A DNA stretch of 64,000 nucleotides from Plicaturopsis crispa FD-325 SS-3 (Eukaryota; Basidiomycota; Agaricomycetes; Amylocorticiales; Amylocorticiaceae): assembly GCA_000827205.1 (NCBI GenBank), contig KN832559.1:1524148-1588147 (forward strand), given 5' to 3'. The notes under the pieces were generated by a model that had not been told where the DNA came from, ran no database searches, and was given only the letters and a program-made list of their open reading frames with translations. The translations under genes and the position numbers were made by a program. How positions within the stretch are numbered: the first letter of the stretch is position 1; the number at the start of each line of letters is the position of its first letter. This document shows positions 10,845 to 19,501 of the stretch, one piece after another.

Positions 10845-13252
10845 ATGGCCAGCAAACAGGTGAGCAGCGCAGCGCCAGCGTCCTTTCTACACCGCTGACT
10901 CGCAGTGCAGCTCGGAAAGTTTCGCCAGGTGGGTTCGGTGCCACTCCGTCGTGCAAGCCTTTCCTCACGCGTAGCAATGTAGTGGGCCGGAGAGGTGATT
11001 TCGTCCAAGGACAGGACGACCGTTACAGACGAGTTTCGCGAATTGGAACGCGACATTGAGCTGCGCAAGGATGGTGTCCTGCAGTGCGTCCTCTTCCTTT
11101 CGTGCTCCGAAAAGCTCACTTACGCGCACCCACAGACTTCATATGGCCTCGGAGGCCTACCACCGCGCCCTGTCCAAGAAGAAGGATTCCGAGGCTCTTG
11201 ATGAGCCGGACAAGCTCCTCCCACTGGATGCCCTCGGCATTGTGCAGATACGCCATGGGGAGGAGTACGGCGAGGAGTCGGCTTACGGTGCGCGTTTTAC
11301 GGCATTTCGCGTCCGTGGACGCGCTCTCATGTGTTCTCTTAGGCACTTCACTTGTCAAGATGGGTCGTGCCCACTGCAAGGCCGCAACGCTTCAGGAAGC
11401 GTACGCGCTGACGTTCCAGGACACGTATTTGACCTCGCTGCAGCGCGCCGGGGAGGACATCAAGGACCTCGAGCATCAGAAGAAGAAACTCGAAAGCAGA
11501 AGGTCGGTGTTACTTTCAATTCGTGTATATGCCCGTTGCTAACATGCACACCAACAGATTGAGCTATGATGCGGCGATTACAAAGTTAGAAAAGCTTAAG
11601 AACAACAAGAAGGCCAAGGAGAAGGACGTCAAGGAGGCGGAGGAAGAGCTCCAGAAAGCCCGGTTGCGCTAGTACGTATCCAAGCATACGCTTTCATTCA
11701 CTTCTGACACTTCCTTGTAGTGAGGAGACCTCGGAGGATGTCCGTGCGCGTATGCATGCGATCCAGGAGAAAGAGATCTCCCAGCTCCGCGAGCTCACGG
11801 AATTCCTGGACGTGGAGATGAACTATGTACAGCAATACCTCGAGGTGCTGAAAGACGCGAAAGCGAATTGGTGCGACGAGTGCGTCTTGTTTCGGCTTCT
11901 CAATGCACGAGCTATGCTCACAGCGCGACAGGTCGACTCTAAAGCACGTTGACGTTGCGCGCTCCGCCGGCCCGCCGCACGTCTTTGCGCGATCTGGCGG
12001 CTCTGTCCGATCGCGTAACTCGCTGCATAAAAGCCGGTCGAACTCCACGAATGACGAAGACGACGACAACAAGCCGGCAGCGGGCCGCAAGACGCCGACG
12101 CACCGCAAGTCGGACTCGACCTCGACGACAACGAAGGCGCCGTCGCGCCCGTCATCCCGCGCGTCGCGGAAGCGCTCGGACAGCAACACGACTGCGGGCG
12201 GGGAGGAGAAGAAAGAGAAGCCGGGCCGGACGATGAGCGTGTCGGGCTGGGCCTCGACCTTGACGGGACGAGGCAAGAAGGATAAGGATAAATTCGCTGC
12301 CCTGAAGGACGACAGCGAGGAGAGCGACCGCGACGATGCGGGCGAGGTGCAGCGGCCTCCGAGTTCGCGTTCGTTCTCGTATAAGAAGACCCCCACGAAG
12401 AGCAAGTCCGCGAACTCGTCGCCCAGCATCCCCGCGCGTGCGATCAAGACATCCTCGTCGCAAAGCAAGGAGAAGACGAAACTCGTCCGGGCGTTATACG
12501 ACTTCAGCGGCTCGTCGGATGAGTTGAGCTTCAAAGTCGGCGACGAGATCGTGGTGGTGAACGAAGTCCTCGACGGGTGGTGGATGGGTGAGCTGGACGG
12601 ACGGAAGGGCCTGTTCCCTACTCCGTACACCGAGCCGCTCTCGAAACCGCAGCTACCCGCGCGTCCAGGCCGTCTTGACCCATCCCCGGATCACACGCGC
12701 CACGGGTCTCAGGACACAAGCGCAAGCGACCTCGACGCGGACCATCCCTTCGCAGACCAGCACCTCGATTCCATCCGCAGTCCGCTGTACGGGCACTACG
12801 ACGAGGCCAGCAGCGCGGCCGAGGAGGAGGAAGAGGAGGAGCTGAACCTCATGCCGGTGAAACCCCTAGAGGACGACGGCCTGGTATCATCGTCGCCAGT
12901 CGACCTCCCGCCATCCATCTACCGCGCCGTAACCGGTAAACGCTCCGTCCCCGACCTCGGATCGGGCGGTGGCAAGAAAGTGCCGCCCCCGCCCCCTCCG
13001 CGCCGCGGGTCCAACAACATGCTGTCTACCCCGCCTATGATCCCCAGTCGCCCCAATGCGGTGCGGTCCCTCTCGACGAGCTCGATCTCCGTGCCCCGGC
13101 CGACGTCGTCGATCGAGAGCAGTGGCGACGATACTTCACCGTTCGATAGCACGTCGGATTTCTCCACCGCGACGGGCGGGTGCCGCGATTTCAAGCAGAA
13201 CCCGTTCAAGCCCAAGGGCATGTGCAGTAATTGCTTCCAGTTCCACTCCTAG
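10845..13252 (+). CDS. BAR-domain and SH3-domain protein (endophilin-like)
   Basis: Starts with two tiny exons (MASKQ, then LGKFRQ) before WAGEVISSKDRTTVTDEF. An N-terminal BAR domain of roughly 250 residues follows, rich in charged helices (KKKLESRRLSYDAAITKLEK, EISQLRELTEFLDVEMNYVQ). BAR domains dimerise and sense or bend membranes. A long basic, Ser-rich linker leads to an SH3 domain (ALYDFSGSSDELSFKVGDEI, DGWWMGELDGRKGLFP), which binds Pro-rich partners. The tail has acidic, Pro-rich (PPPPPPRRGS) and Ser-rich stretches and ends in a Cys-containing motif (FKQNPFKPKGMCSNCFQFHS). The layout recalls endophilins and fission yeast Mug137, with a probable role in endocytosis. Stop TAG 13250-13252. 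Confidence 0.88.
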
Positions 13253-13774
13253 GCCTGAGCAAGGAACATATTAATCGGTTACTTGGTCTTGGTCCATCAT
13301 CTATGAAGTTATCTCTTGCTCTCTTGCATTTTGTTTATCGTGACGGGTCCAGGGGACATCATTCCACGTTGTTATATACACTACCCACTCTACTTACTAT
13401 CCCAACCGGACTACTGTACTAATCTGCCGGATCTCTTCTCCTCTCTCTCATCGTCATCTTGTATATGCCCCCGGCCCCGCCACTCATTCGCTCATGCTGG
13501 TATTCGCACCTTTACTATGATTGGGGTTATCGTTATAGGCCATAGATTCCTGCTTACATAGAATAGTAGCAGAAATGCGACATTGCGGTCCTACCTTCTC
13601 ATTGATTTCGACTCTCGAGCACTCAGTACTCAGTACTCAGCGCTCAGCGCTTGACAGGGTCTGGATGTTACAATAATCCCATTGATACTCGTACAATAAC
13701 GGGTCTCGTCTGCTTAAGAAATGCATGTCAGCACATCTCAAACACCCAGAACCAAAACCCCCGCGCACCGAGGG
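13253..13774. other. Convergent 3' intergenic region with a short ACTCAGT-type repeat
   Basis: No gene seen. At about 13619-13650 there is a short imprecise repeat of ACTCAGT and GCTCAGC units. The flanking genes converge here, so it mostly holds 3' ends. Confidence 0.5.
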
Positions 13775-15340
13775 CTAAAACGCCCTCGTAAAAAACCTCA
13801 ACCACCCCTTTCTTTCCGCCTTATCCCCCCTGGGCTCCTTCGACACCGCCATCTGCTTCGCCTGCTCCGCGGGCGTCCCGTTCGCGTACCGCCGCTTAAA
13901 CTCGGCGGGCGTCTCGCTGTCGGTGCCGTACTTCCACATCCCGCGCTTCGCCGCCCTGGGGGACGCGGTCAGTTTAGTTTATGCGGGCAGAAGAGGGGTA
14001 CGCGGGTGTACACGCTCGAAACGCGTCGCGAGCAAAGGTACGCGTCGCAAAAAGGGCCACACGCGCAAAAAAGGGCCACACACACACGCAAAACGCGCCA
14101 CAACAAAAAAAGCACTCACTTCGCCTCCCCCTCAATCCTCAAAAACTCATCCTTCCCCCAGCGCCCGTACTCCGCGCCCGCCTGCTCGTACGTCGTCACC
14201 CACCCCGCGCGCAGCATCTCCAGCGAGAGGCTCTTCCCCGGCACCAGAGCGCCGGGGAGGAGACGGGGCGGGAGGAGGACGGTGGATACCTGCGTGGGCG
14301 CGTTCGGTTAGATACGATTGTCGAATAAGAATGGGATAAGGCGCGGGGGAAGGGAAAGTCAGCGGGGAACAGGGGGAAGGGAGGGGAACAAGGGGACGGG
14401 GACGGGAAGGGAGGAGCGACGCACGATCCGATGGTACTGATCGCGCCTCAGCACCTGGCACCACACCGTCTTCCCCTCGATCTGCGCTTTCAGCCATGCC
14501 AGCGCCTCGGGCGCGTACGGCTGCGCGGGGCGTCCGAAGTGTGCTGCCTGCTCAGACGTGTTGTGAGTGTTTGTTTAGCTTGTGGAGTAGGTAACATGGG
14601 GAGAGGGAGGGGAGGGGAGGAAGAACCCACCTCGGGCGCGTCGACGCCGGCCATGCGCACGTGTATCGTCTGGTCCTTCAGCCCTAAGTATTATAACACG
14701 CACCGTGCCGTATTCTTATGAGGATCGCGAGATCAGTGACAAGGGGAAGGGAACGCGTGCACACCTTTATTGCTCGCAGACGGTATCCGCCTAAACTTCA
14801 GCGGCCAGCGCCAGCCCACGCCCGGGGTGTGGTACAGCCTGAAGTTGTCCGCGTCGCCGACACTAGGGTTACGCGATTTCGTTAGGTGTGGGTGGTTTCG
14901 TGAGGGGGTGCGGTTTCGTTAGACGTGCATAGTACTTTCGTTGAACGCAAGTTTCGTTAAGCGTATGCTTCGTCTCATTAAACGCGTGAACACACACACC
15001 TAGTAACAACCCCCCTAACCCACCGCCCCCTCTTGAACATATCAGGCGTCACCCAGTCCCCCGTCCGCACGCGCCGCCCGTAACGCGTCCACGCCCCGAC
15101 GCAGCCGAGGGTGAGGGTGGAGCCGAGGGAGAAGGCGGTGAGGAAGAGGAGGGGGGGTGGGAGGGGGGGTAGGGGGGCGGGGAGGGAGGTGAGGGAAGTG
15201 GTGAGGTTGAGGGAAGGGAGGGAGGGGAAGGTAGGGGCGCCGTCCTTCGAGTCGTCTTTAGGTGGGGCAGCGGGCGGCGACGGCGACGGAGGAGGCGGAG
15301 AAGGCGGCGATGACGAGAACGGCCATGGCAGGGATGGCAT
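13775..15340 (-). CDS. LCL3: Probable endonuclease LCL3, staphylococcal-nuclease-like membrane protein
   Basis: Fungal SNase-domain protein usually anchored by one N-terminal membrane span, reported in mitochondria. Start ATG 15340 opens a very Pro/Ser-rich leader ([17 protein letters not shown]), followed by a hydrophobic span ([20 protein letters not shown]). The nuclease domain follows over several exons: [20 protein letters not shown], then [16 protein letters not shown], which holds the first catalytic Arg and the DAPE calcium-binding block. [20 protein letters not shown] and [14 protein letters not shown] come next. The C-terminus has the usual basic end (GWGFFTRAF). Stop TAG at 13775-13777. 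The order of blocks matches LCL3 well. The Pro-rich leader is longer than I would expect, and an internal start cannot be excluded. Confidence 0.9.
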
Positions 15341-15567
15341 TATCGTGCGACGTGCTGTTATCTATCGGCACATGGAGGAGAGAGGGAGAGATGCATCGCG
15401 CTTGTCTTGACGCGCCGCGCCTGATAGTACTTGGCCCCACGTGTGCATATTCGTACTTGTACTTTGACATTTTGGCATATAGCAATTGCATATAGCACTG
15501 AGCAGAAAGAAGTAACAGCTACGACTACGTAGATCGCAGCGAAAACATGTCCGTGTCCGTTGTCCGT

Positions 15568-15638
15568 GTCCGTGTGCACCCTACGTCCGTGTGCAACCCT
15601 ACGTCCGTGTGCAACCCTACGTCCGTGTGCAACCCTAC
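15568..15638 (+). repeat. 18-bp tandem repeat, about four copies
   Basis: Unit GTCCGTGTGCAACCCTAC is present in three exact copies (15585-15602, 15603-15620, 15621-15638), preceded by a 17-bp variant at 15568-15584. A shorter TCCGTG run lies just before it. The repeat sits between the starts of LCL3 and the end of the GPI-type protein gene and codes for nothing I recognise. Confidence 0.9.
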
Positions 15639-15742
15639 ACCCGTCTCGCACCTACATTCTCCTCACGCCTACATCCCCATTCCCGACAGCGCATCCAACG
15701 TTAACAAGTCCAACAAGGGCCCTCAAATTACCAGCTCCATTC

Positions 15743-16315
15743 TCAAATCAACAACCCAAACACAGCAGCAACACCCCCCACAACAAGCGCACCCTGCACC
15801 CTCACCCCACCCACCGCCGCGCCCGTACTCGCACTCGGACTCGGGCTCGCACCACTGCTACTCCCGCTGCTGCTCGTGCTCGTGAACGTCGGCAGGCTGG
15901 TACTTGGCGTCGAGGAAGGCGTGGTAGTAACGGTAAGAGACGTCGAGGTGGACGTGGTGGTGATGTTGGTGGAGACGGAGGATGTGAATGTGGATGTTGC
16001 GTTTGTGCTGCCGGTGGTGGATTCGGTGCCGGTTGTGGAGGGGGCGGAGGAGGGAGATTCGGTGGTAGACTCGGACCCGGTGGTGGCGATGGAGGAGAGG
16101 GTGCTGAATGGTAGGCTGACGCTGCGCGATGTCGTCCTATACCCACCGTTCATCATCAGTCACTCGATACAAGATAGTAATGGGGGGAGGAGGGAGGTAG
16201 GTAGGACTTACCCGGGAATGCCGCTCGGGATGATGGACCCCGGCGCGGAGGTGACGATGGTGAGGCTCTGCGCACCGACAGCTGCGGCGACGGCGAGTGG
16301 GTACAGGAACTTCAT
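15743..16315 (-). CDS. Ser/Thr-rich secreted protein, probably GPI-anchored
   Basis: Two exons: 16212-16315 and about 15743-16119. The start ATG 16315 gives a signal peptide (MKFLYPLAVAAAVGAQS, cleavage probably after GAQ). The mature part is almost entirely Ser, Thr and Pro with short repeats (TTGSESTTESPSSAPSTTG), which suggests heavy O-glycosylation. The C-terminus is a Gly/Ala/Ser stretch followed by a hydrophobic tail (GALVVGGVAAVFGLLI), the usual signal for replacement by a GPI anchor. Such small proteins sit in the fungal cell wall or plasma membrane. No enzymatic domain is visible. About 174 minus the intron-derived residues, giving roughly 160 residues. Confidence 0.75.
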
Positions 16316-16851
16316 GATACTTGATCGTTAAGCACAGTAGTCGCGGGTCGTGGAGGAGGAGGTGGTGGTGATCTTTGTTAAGGTGAAGATGCGGTCTTGC
16401 ACGGTGGGCTGTACTTATTTATGGCCGTACGCAGCCGCTAGAAGAGAGGAAGTCACAGTACAGTGTGCACGGAGCATAGCCCGTTCACGTGTCGGACGGT
16501 GGTGGTACGCCATAAAGAAGGGGCGACCTCGTGGGGCCGAGGACTTGTTCGCCTGCGTGGGTAGGTCGCAAAGGGTCGTAAGTACGGAATGGAGGTACGA
16601 GCAGGAGACGGCCAGGGGAGAGGTGATGGTGTGTACACACGTCGGGCTGATGGAGTGCACACACGGGCTGGAGATGCCAGGTCGCGAGGTGACCGGTGGC
16701 CGATGTCTGGTGGGCGTTCTAAGCCGTACTTGGACGCGTAGACCCGGACGAGTCCCACATCGACGCCGACGGTCTCGTATGGCCTCAAGGCTGTTTCCGA
16801 ACGACTGTTTCTGAGTCTTACTAATTAGCGAAACGGTATGGTATCGGGGCA
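16316..16851. other. Intergenic region upstream of the GPI-type gene
   Basis: Contains the promoter of the minus-strand GPI-type gene. A TATTTAT-like site near 16414-16421 lies about 100 bp upstream of its ATG. Overlapping frames here have no recognisable product. Confidence 0.4.
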
Positions 16852-17029
16852 TGTCGCAAAAATCAATTTCGTCTGAGAAGCGCTTGTCAGGACTTATCAG
16901 GCCTGATCAGGTCGTCAGATTATATGTCGCCTGAAAAGTTGCAAAAACCCTGATAATGCCTGATCAGGCTTACGACCGGTGATCAGCCTGACGGCCTCTG
17001 ACAACGCCTGACCAGGTCGACATGCTAAA

Positions 17030-17240
17030 ATCACAAAAAATGTAATCCAATTGGACTTCACTTTGTAGTCTCTACGATACATATCTAATGATAACCTACA
17101 ATACGATCACAACCAATTTTCTAATGACTGACTTCAAACTGACTTAGGCTTAAACTTATTCTCAGAGGGGGACTCGAACTTGGGACTCAGGGGCACTTCA
17201 CGAAAATATTTCACGCGCTTAACCACTGAACCATATGGGC
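17030..17240 (-). repeat. SINE-like sequence with tRNA-type head
   Basis: Read on the minus strand from 17240, the sequence begins GCCCATATGGTTCAGTGG. It has an exact A box (TGGTTCAGTGG, 17223-17233) and an exact B box (GTTCGAGTC, 17171-17179), spaced as in a tRNA gene with an extra arm. The acceptor stem does not pair, so it is not a working tRNA. The sequence after the B box runs on for about 130 bp and ends in a T-rich stretch near 17035-17042. This is the form of a tRNA-derived SINE with an internal Pol III promoter. The exact 3' end is uncertain, and a decayed tRNA gene is the alternative. Confidence 0.5.
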
Positions 17241-17481
17241 TACGCTTATTGCGCTCTTACTAGGTCTATATCCCTGAGGGCACTGCCTCACAATGCAACG
17301 GCGCACATCGGCCTGGCATTTCTGCCCGCGGAAATGTGTTAGATTCTCATGTTGGTCGTGTCTATCGTTGTCCACTTGGCTCCAACACTCGTAAACCCTC
17401 CAATGAAGCAACATTTCTATAAATTATGATTTTTCTTGTGCCAGCCTTACCAGAGGCTAGCAGGCCTGGTCAGGCCTGATC

Positions 17482-18787
17482 CCCAGTGAAAATCTACAAG
17501 GACGAGGTAGGACAAAATATGACCAGGTGTGAAAAGAAGGTGGACATCGGACGAGTTATGACTTCCATATGACCAGAGAGGACCGTCGGTCGGCTAAATG
17601 ACATGTTTTGTGTTTTGCGCACTTGCGTGTGTTCTGCGCAGCGCTCGAGCACTCAAGCAAAACATCAAACACTTGTTTCGTTGCTTTCACCACCTGTGCA
17701 CGTGTGCACTGTGCTTGACTTGCTTTTTTTTTCTCTAAGTGCCCTCGGAAGTTGCCCTAAGTAAGTATATGACAAATACATGTCGTTCTACCGCCAACGC
17801 ATGCCACGTCTCTTCCTTCCCTTCCACCACCATCTTGCGCCGACTTTTTTCAAGTGACCCCAGCGCCAGCGCCATCCAACTCGACCGAAGGCGATCCCGG
17901 CGACGACTAGCGGCTAACGAAGACCCTCGAGCGAGCCCCACTAGTCCGCTGCAAGCGAGCAGCGGCCTCGGCGCTGTGGCAGTCTATGGGGGTGTAGGTA
18001 TGTGCTCAGCACCGTCTCGCACGATGCACTCAAGTTTACCAGCATTCGTGCATAGGCTACGGCGAACCAGTGTCGCCGAGTGTCGCTTTTTGCGGGCGTG
18101 GGCGCAGGGCTCGGTAGGAGAGGTTGCGATGCGGTGCGGTCTGTCAGCTCATATAACACTGGCGCGCCGTAGTCCAGTAAGGTGGGATTGGATATTCATA
18201 GCAGGTACGCGCCTGCTGTATCATGTGTTCTAACCAATTCTAATGTTCGTGACTCCCCACATCTAGGCCTCGCCAAGCGCGCGGCGCGCGCAGTCAGTAC
18301 ATGCCAGCCTATGGAAGCTGCGACCCGATGACCAGCGACGCGCGATCGGATGGAGCATTGGATGGAGCAGCGGCATCGTATGGTATGCGAATGCCGCAAT
18401 GCTTGCAGGGAGTCTTTCGGGTAGGGTAAGAGGGTGCTGTAGCTCGTAGTAAGTACATGTAGATGCACAGTACGACGGTGGATTGCGGTTGGTATACACT
18501 TTGTATTAGCTTTACTACCCTACAAATGAACATTTTTCCCCTGCCCAAAACCAATGGCTAGCCCCGTAACAAAATATAATCAATAATATTCGAGCAGGCC
18601 GCACCATATGCGCGGTCATATGCGCTCCGATCCAGTCAGATCGTCAGTCATATGCTGTCCTATGCGGTCTGACACAGTCAGATTGTCTATATGATATAGT
18701 CCAGATTTTCTGACTCTGTATGAAAAAATATGACGGTCATATTTTTACATACCTCGTCCTAGCTCGTCATTGTAGATTTTCACTGGG
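17482..18787. mobile_element. Second DNA element inserted in the first, with CCCAGTGAAAATCTACAA ends
   Basis: The left end from 17482 and the right end read backwards from 18787 share CCCAGTGAAAATCTACAA exactly, followed by further partly matching sequence including TAGGAC and AATATGACC. The flanks repeat CCTGATC (17475-17481 and 18788-18794), a possible 7-bp target duplication. That word is common in the host element, so chance is possible. Inside I find no transposase; the longest frames (for example around 17739-18233) resemble nothing known. The region 18600-18770 is rich in CATATG and TCAGA inverted repeats. The CAGTG-type terminus recalls hAT elements, but the duplication is not the usual 8 bp. 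Confidence 0.55.
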
Positions 18788-19088
18788 CCTGATCAGCCTG
18801 ACGCGGCGGCCTTATCAGGCCTGATGATGTCGTCAGGCTTCGCAATGCCTGATCAGGCGGAAGTGATTTTTGCGACACAGGCTCGAGACGATGTACAGAG
18901 TCTGGCTTCATTGCAGTCGACTCGGATAGCCATGTCATGGATTTGAGAATCAGCTCTCTCCAATGTATTATGTCACGGTGTGTGAGTACAGTACATAGCG
19001 ACACTGTCCCAGGTACTGGTACCAGCTTTGTCGTACCATCCTGAACGTGACAGTTTGAGGACCTCGTCGATTTCAGCCACTCCCCACG

Positions 19089-19424
19089 AGGCCCCGGGAA
19101 GCTCCCCCATATCCTTGTCCGAAAATAGCATATTTGAGGGCCCAAAATCGGCCATTTCCTTGTCCGAAATAGCATATTTGAGGGCCATCCGGAGAAAAAA
19201 TTGGCATATACATGTCCGTTATAGCATATTTGAGGGCCTGCGCGCGGAGCGCGCCGAAAAATTTTGACATGTATATACCCCGCCGGAGGCGCCGCCCCGG
19301 ACCCCTACCTGTATATAGTAAACCCTTGTCCGGATAGCATATTTGAGGCCGGAATTATAGCATATTTGAGGGCCATTTTCGGCAATTTCGGCGGACAAGG
19401 ATATGGGGGAGCTTCCCGGGGCCT
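19089..19424. mobile_element. 336-bp MITE with perfect 33-bp inverted ends and 8-bp target duplication
   Basis: The left arm 19089-19121 starts AGGCCCCGGGAAGCTCCC, and the right arm 19392-19424 is its exact reverse complement over all 33 bp. The element is flanked by an exact 8-bp direct repeat, TCCCCACG, at 19081-19088 and 19425-19432. Inside are five copies of ATAGCATATTTGAGG starting at 19125, 19169, 19221, 19334 and 19357. There is no coding capacity. An 8-bp duplication is typical of hAT-type transposases, so an hAT relative may mobilise it; this is inference. Perfect arms and duplication point to recent insertion. The right end lies 77 bp before the TAH18 start codon, inside its promoter. 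Confidence 0.93.
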
Positions 19425-19428
19425 TCCC

Positions 19429-19434
19429 CACGTG
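19429..19434 (+). promoter_or_regulatory. CACGTG E-box-like site upstream of TAH18
   Basis: CACGTG at 19429-19434 is formed partly by the right-hand target duplication of the MITE and lies about 70 bp before the TAH18 ATG. It is a classic bHLH-factor site, but its use here is not shown. Confidence 0.35.
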
Positions 19435-19501
19435 TCCTTCCCCCAGTTATCAGATAAACTTTCTCTCGCTCCACCACTTTTCTTGACACCCTACCTCCAT
19501 C

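Larger units (their letters stand above)
16852..18877. mobile_element. Non-autonomous DNA element with inverted ends and CTGATCAGGC subterminal repeats
   Basis: The left end reads TGTCGCAAAAATCAATTTC (from 16852) and the right end, on the other strand from 18877, reads TGTCGCAAAAATCACTTCC. The two arms match at 17 of 19 positions. Inside both ends lie many copies of a CCTGATCAGG-like palindrome (for example about 16899-16909, 16961-16970, 18789-18798, 18849-18858). Subterminal repeats of this kind are often transposase-binding sites. No transposase is encoded. No convincing target-site duplication is visible (only CA on both sides). The element is interrupted by a second element at 17482-18787 and carries a SINE-like tRNA-derived piece; without the inner insertion it would be about 720 bp. 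The superfamily is not clear. Confidence 0.65.

Noticed and set aside
11698-12630. 310-codon minus-strand frame opposite the BAR-SH3 gene
   Set aside because: It is the antisense shadow of the Ser/Arg-rich linker coding region; the plus-strand BAR and SH3 motifs are unambiguous.
16415-16852. 145-codon minus-strand frame upstream of the GPI-type gene
   Set aside because: Overlaps a plus-strand frame of equal length, and neither resembles a protein family.
17163-17240. Functional tRNA gene
   Set aside because: A and B boxes are exact, but the acceptor arms do not pair and the variable region is too long.
17739-18233. 164-codon plus-strand frame inside the inner element as a transposase remnant
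   Set aside because: Composition is that of random GC-rich sequence; no catalytic or zinc motif.
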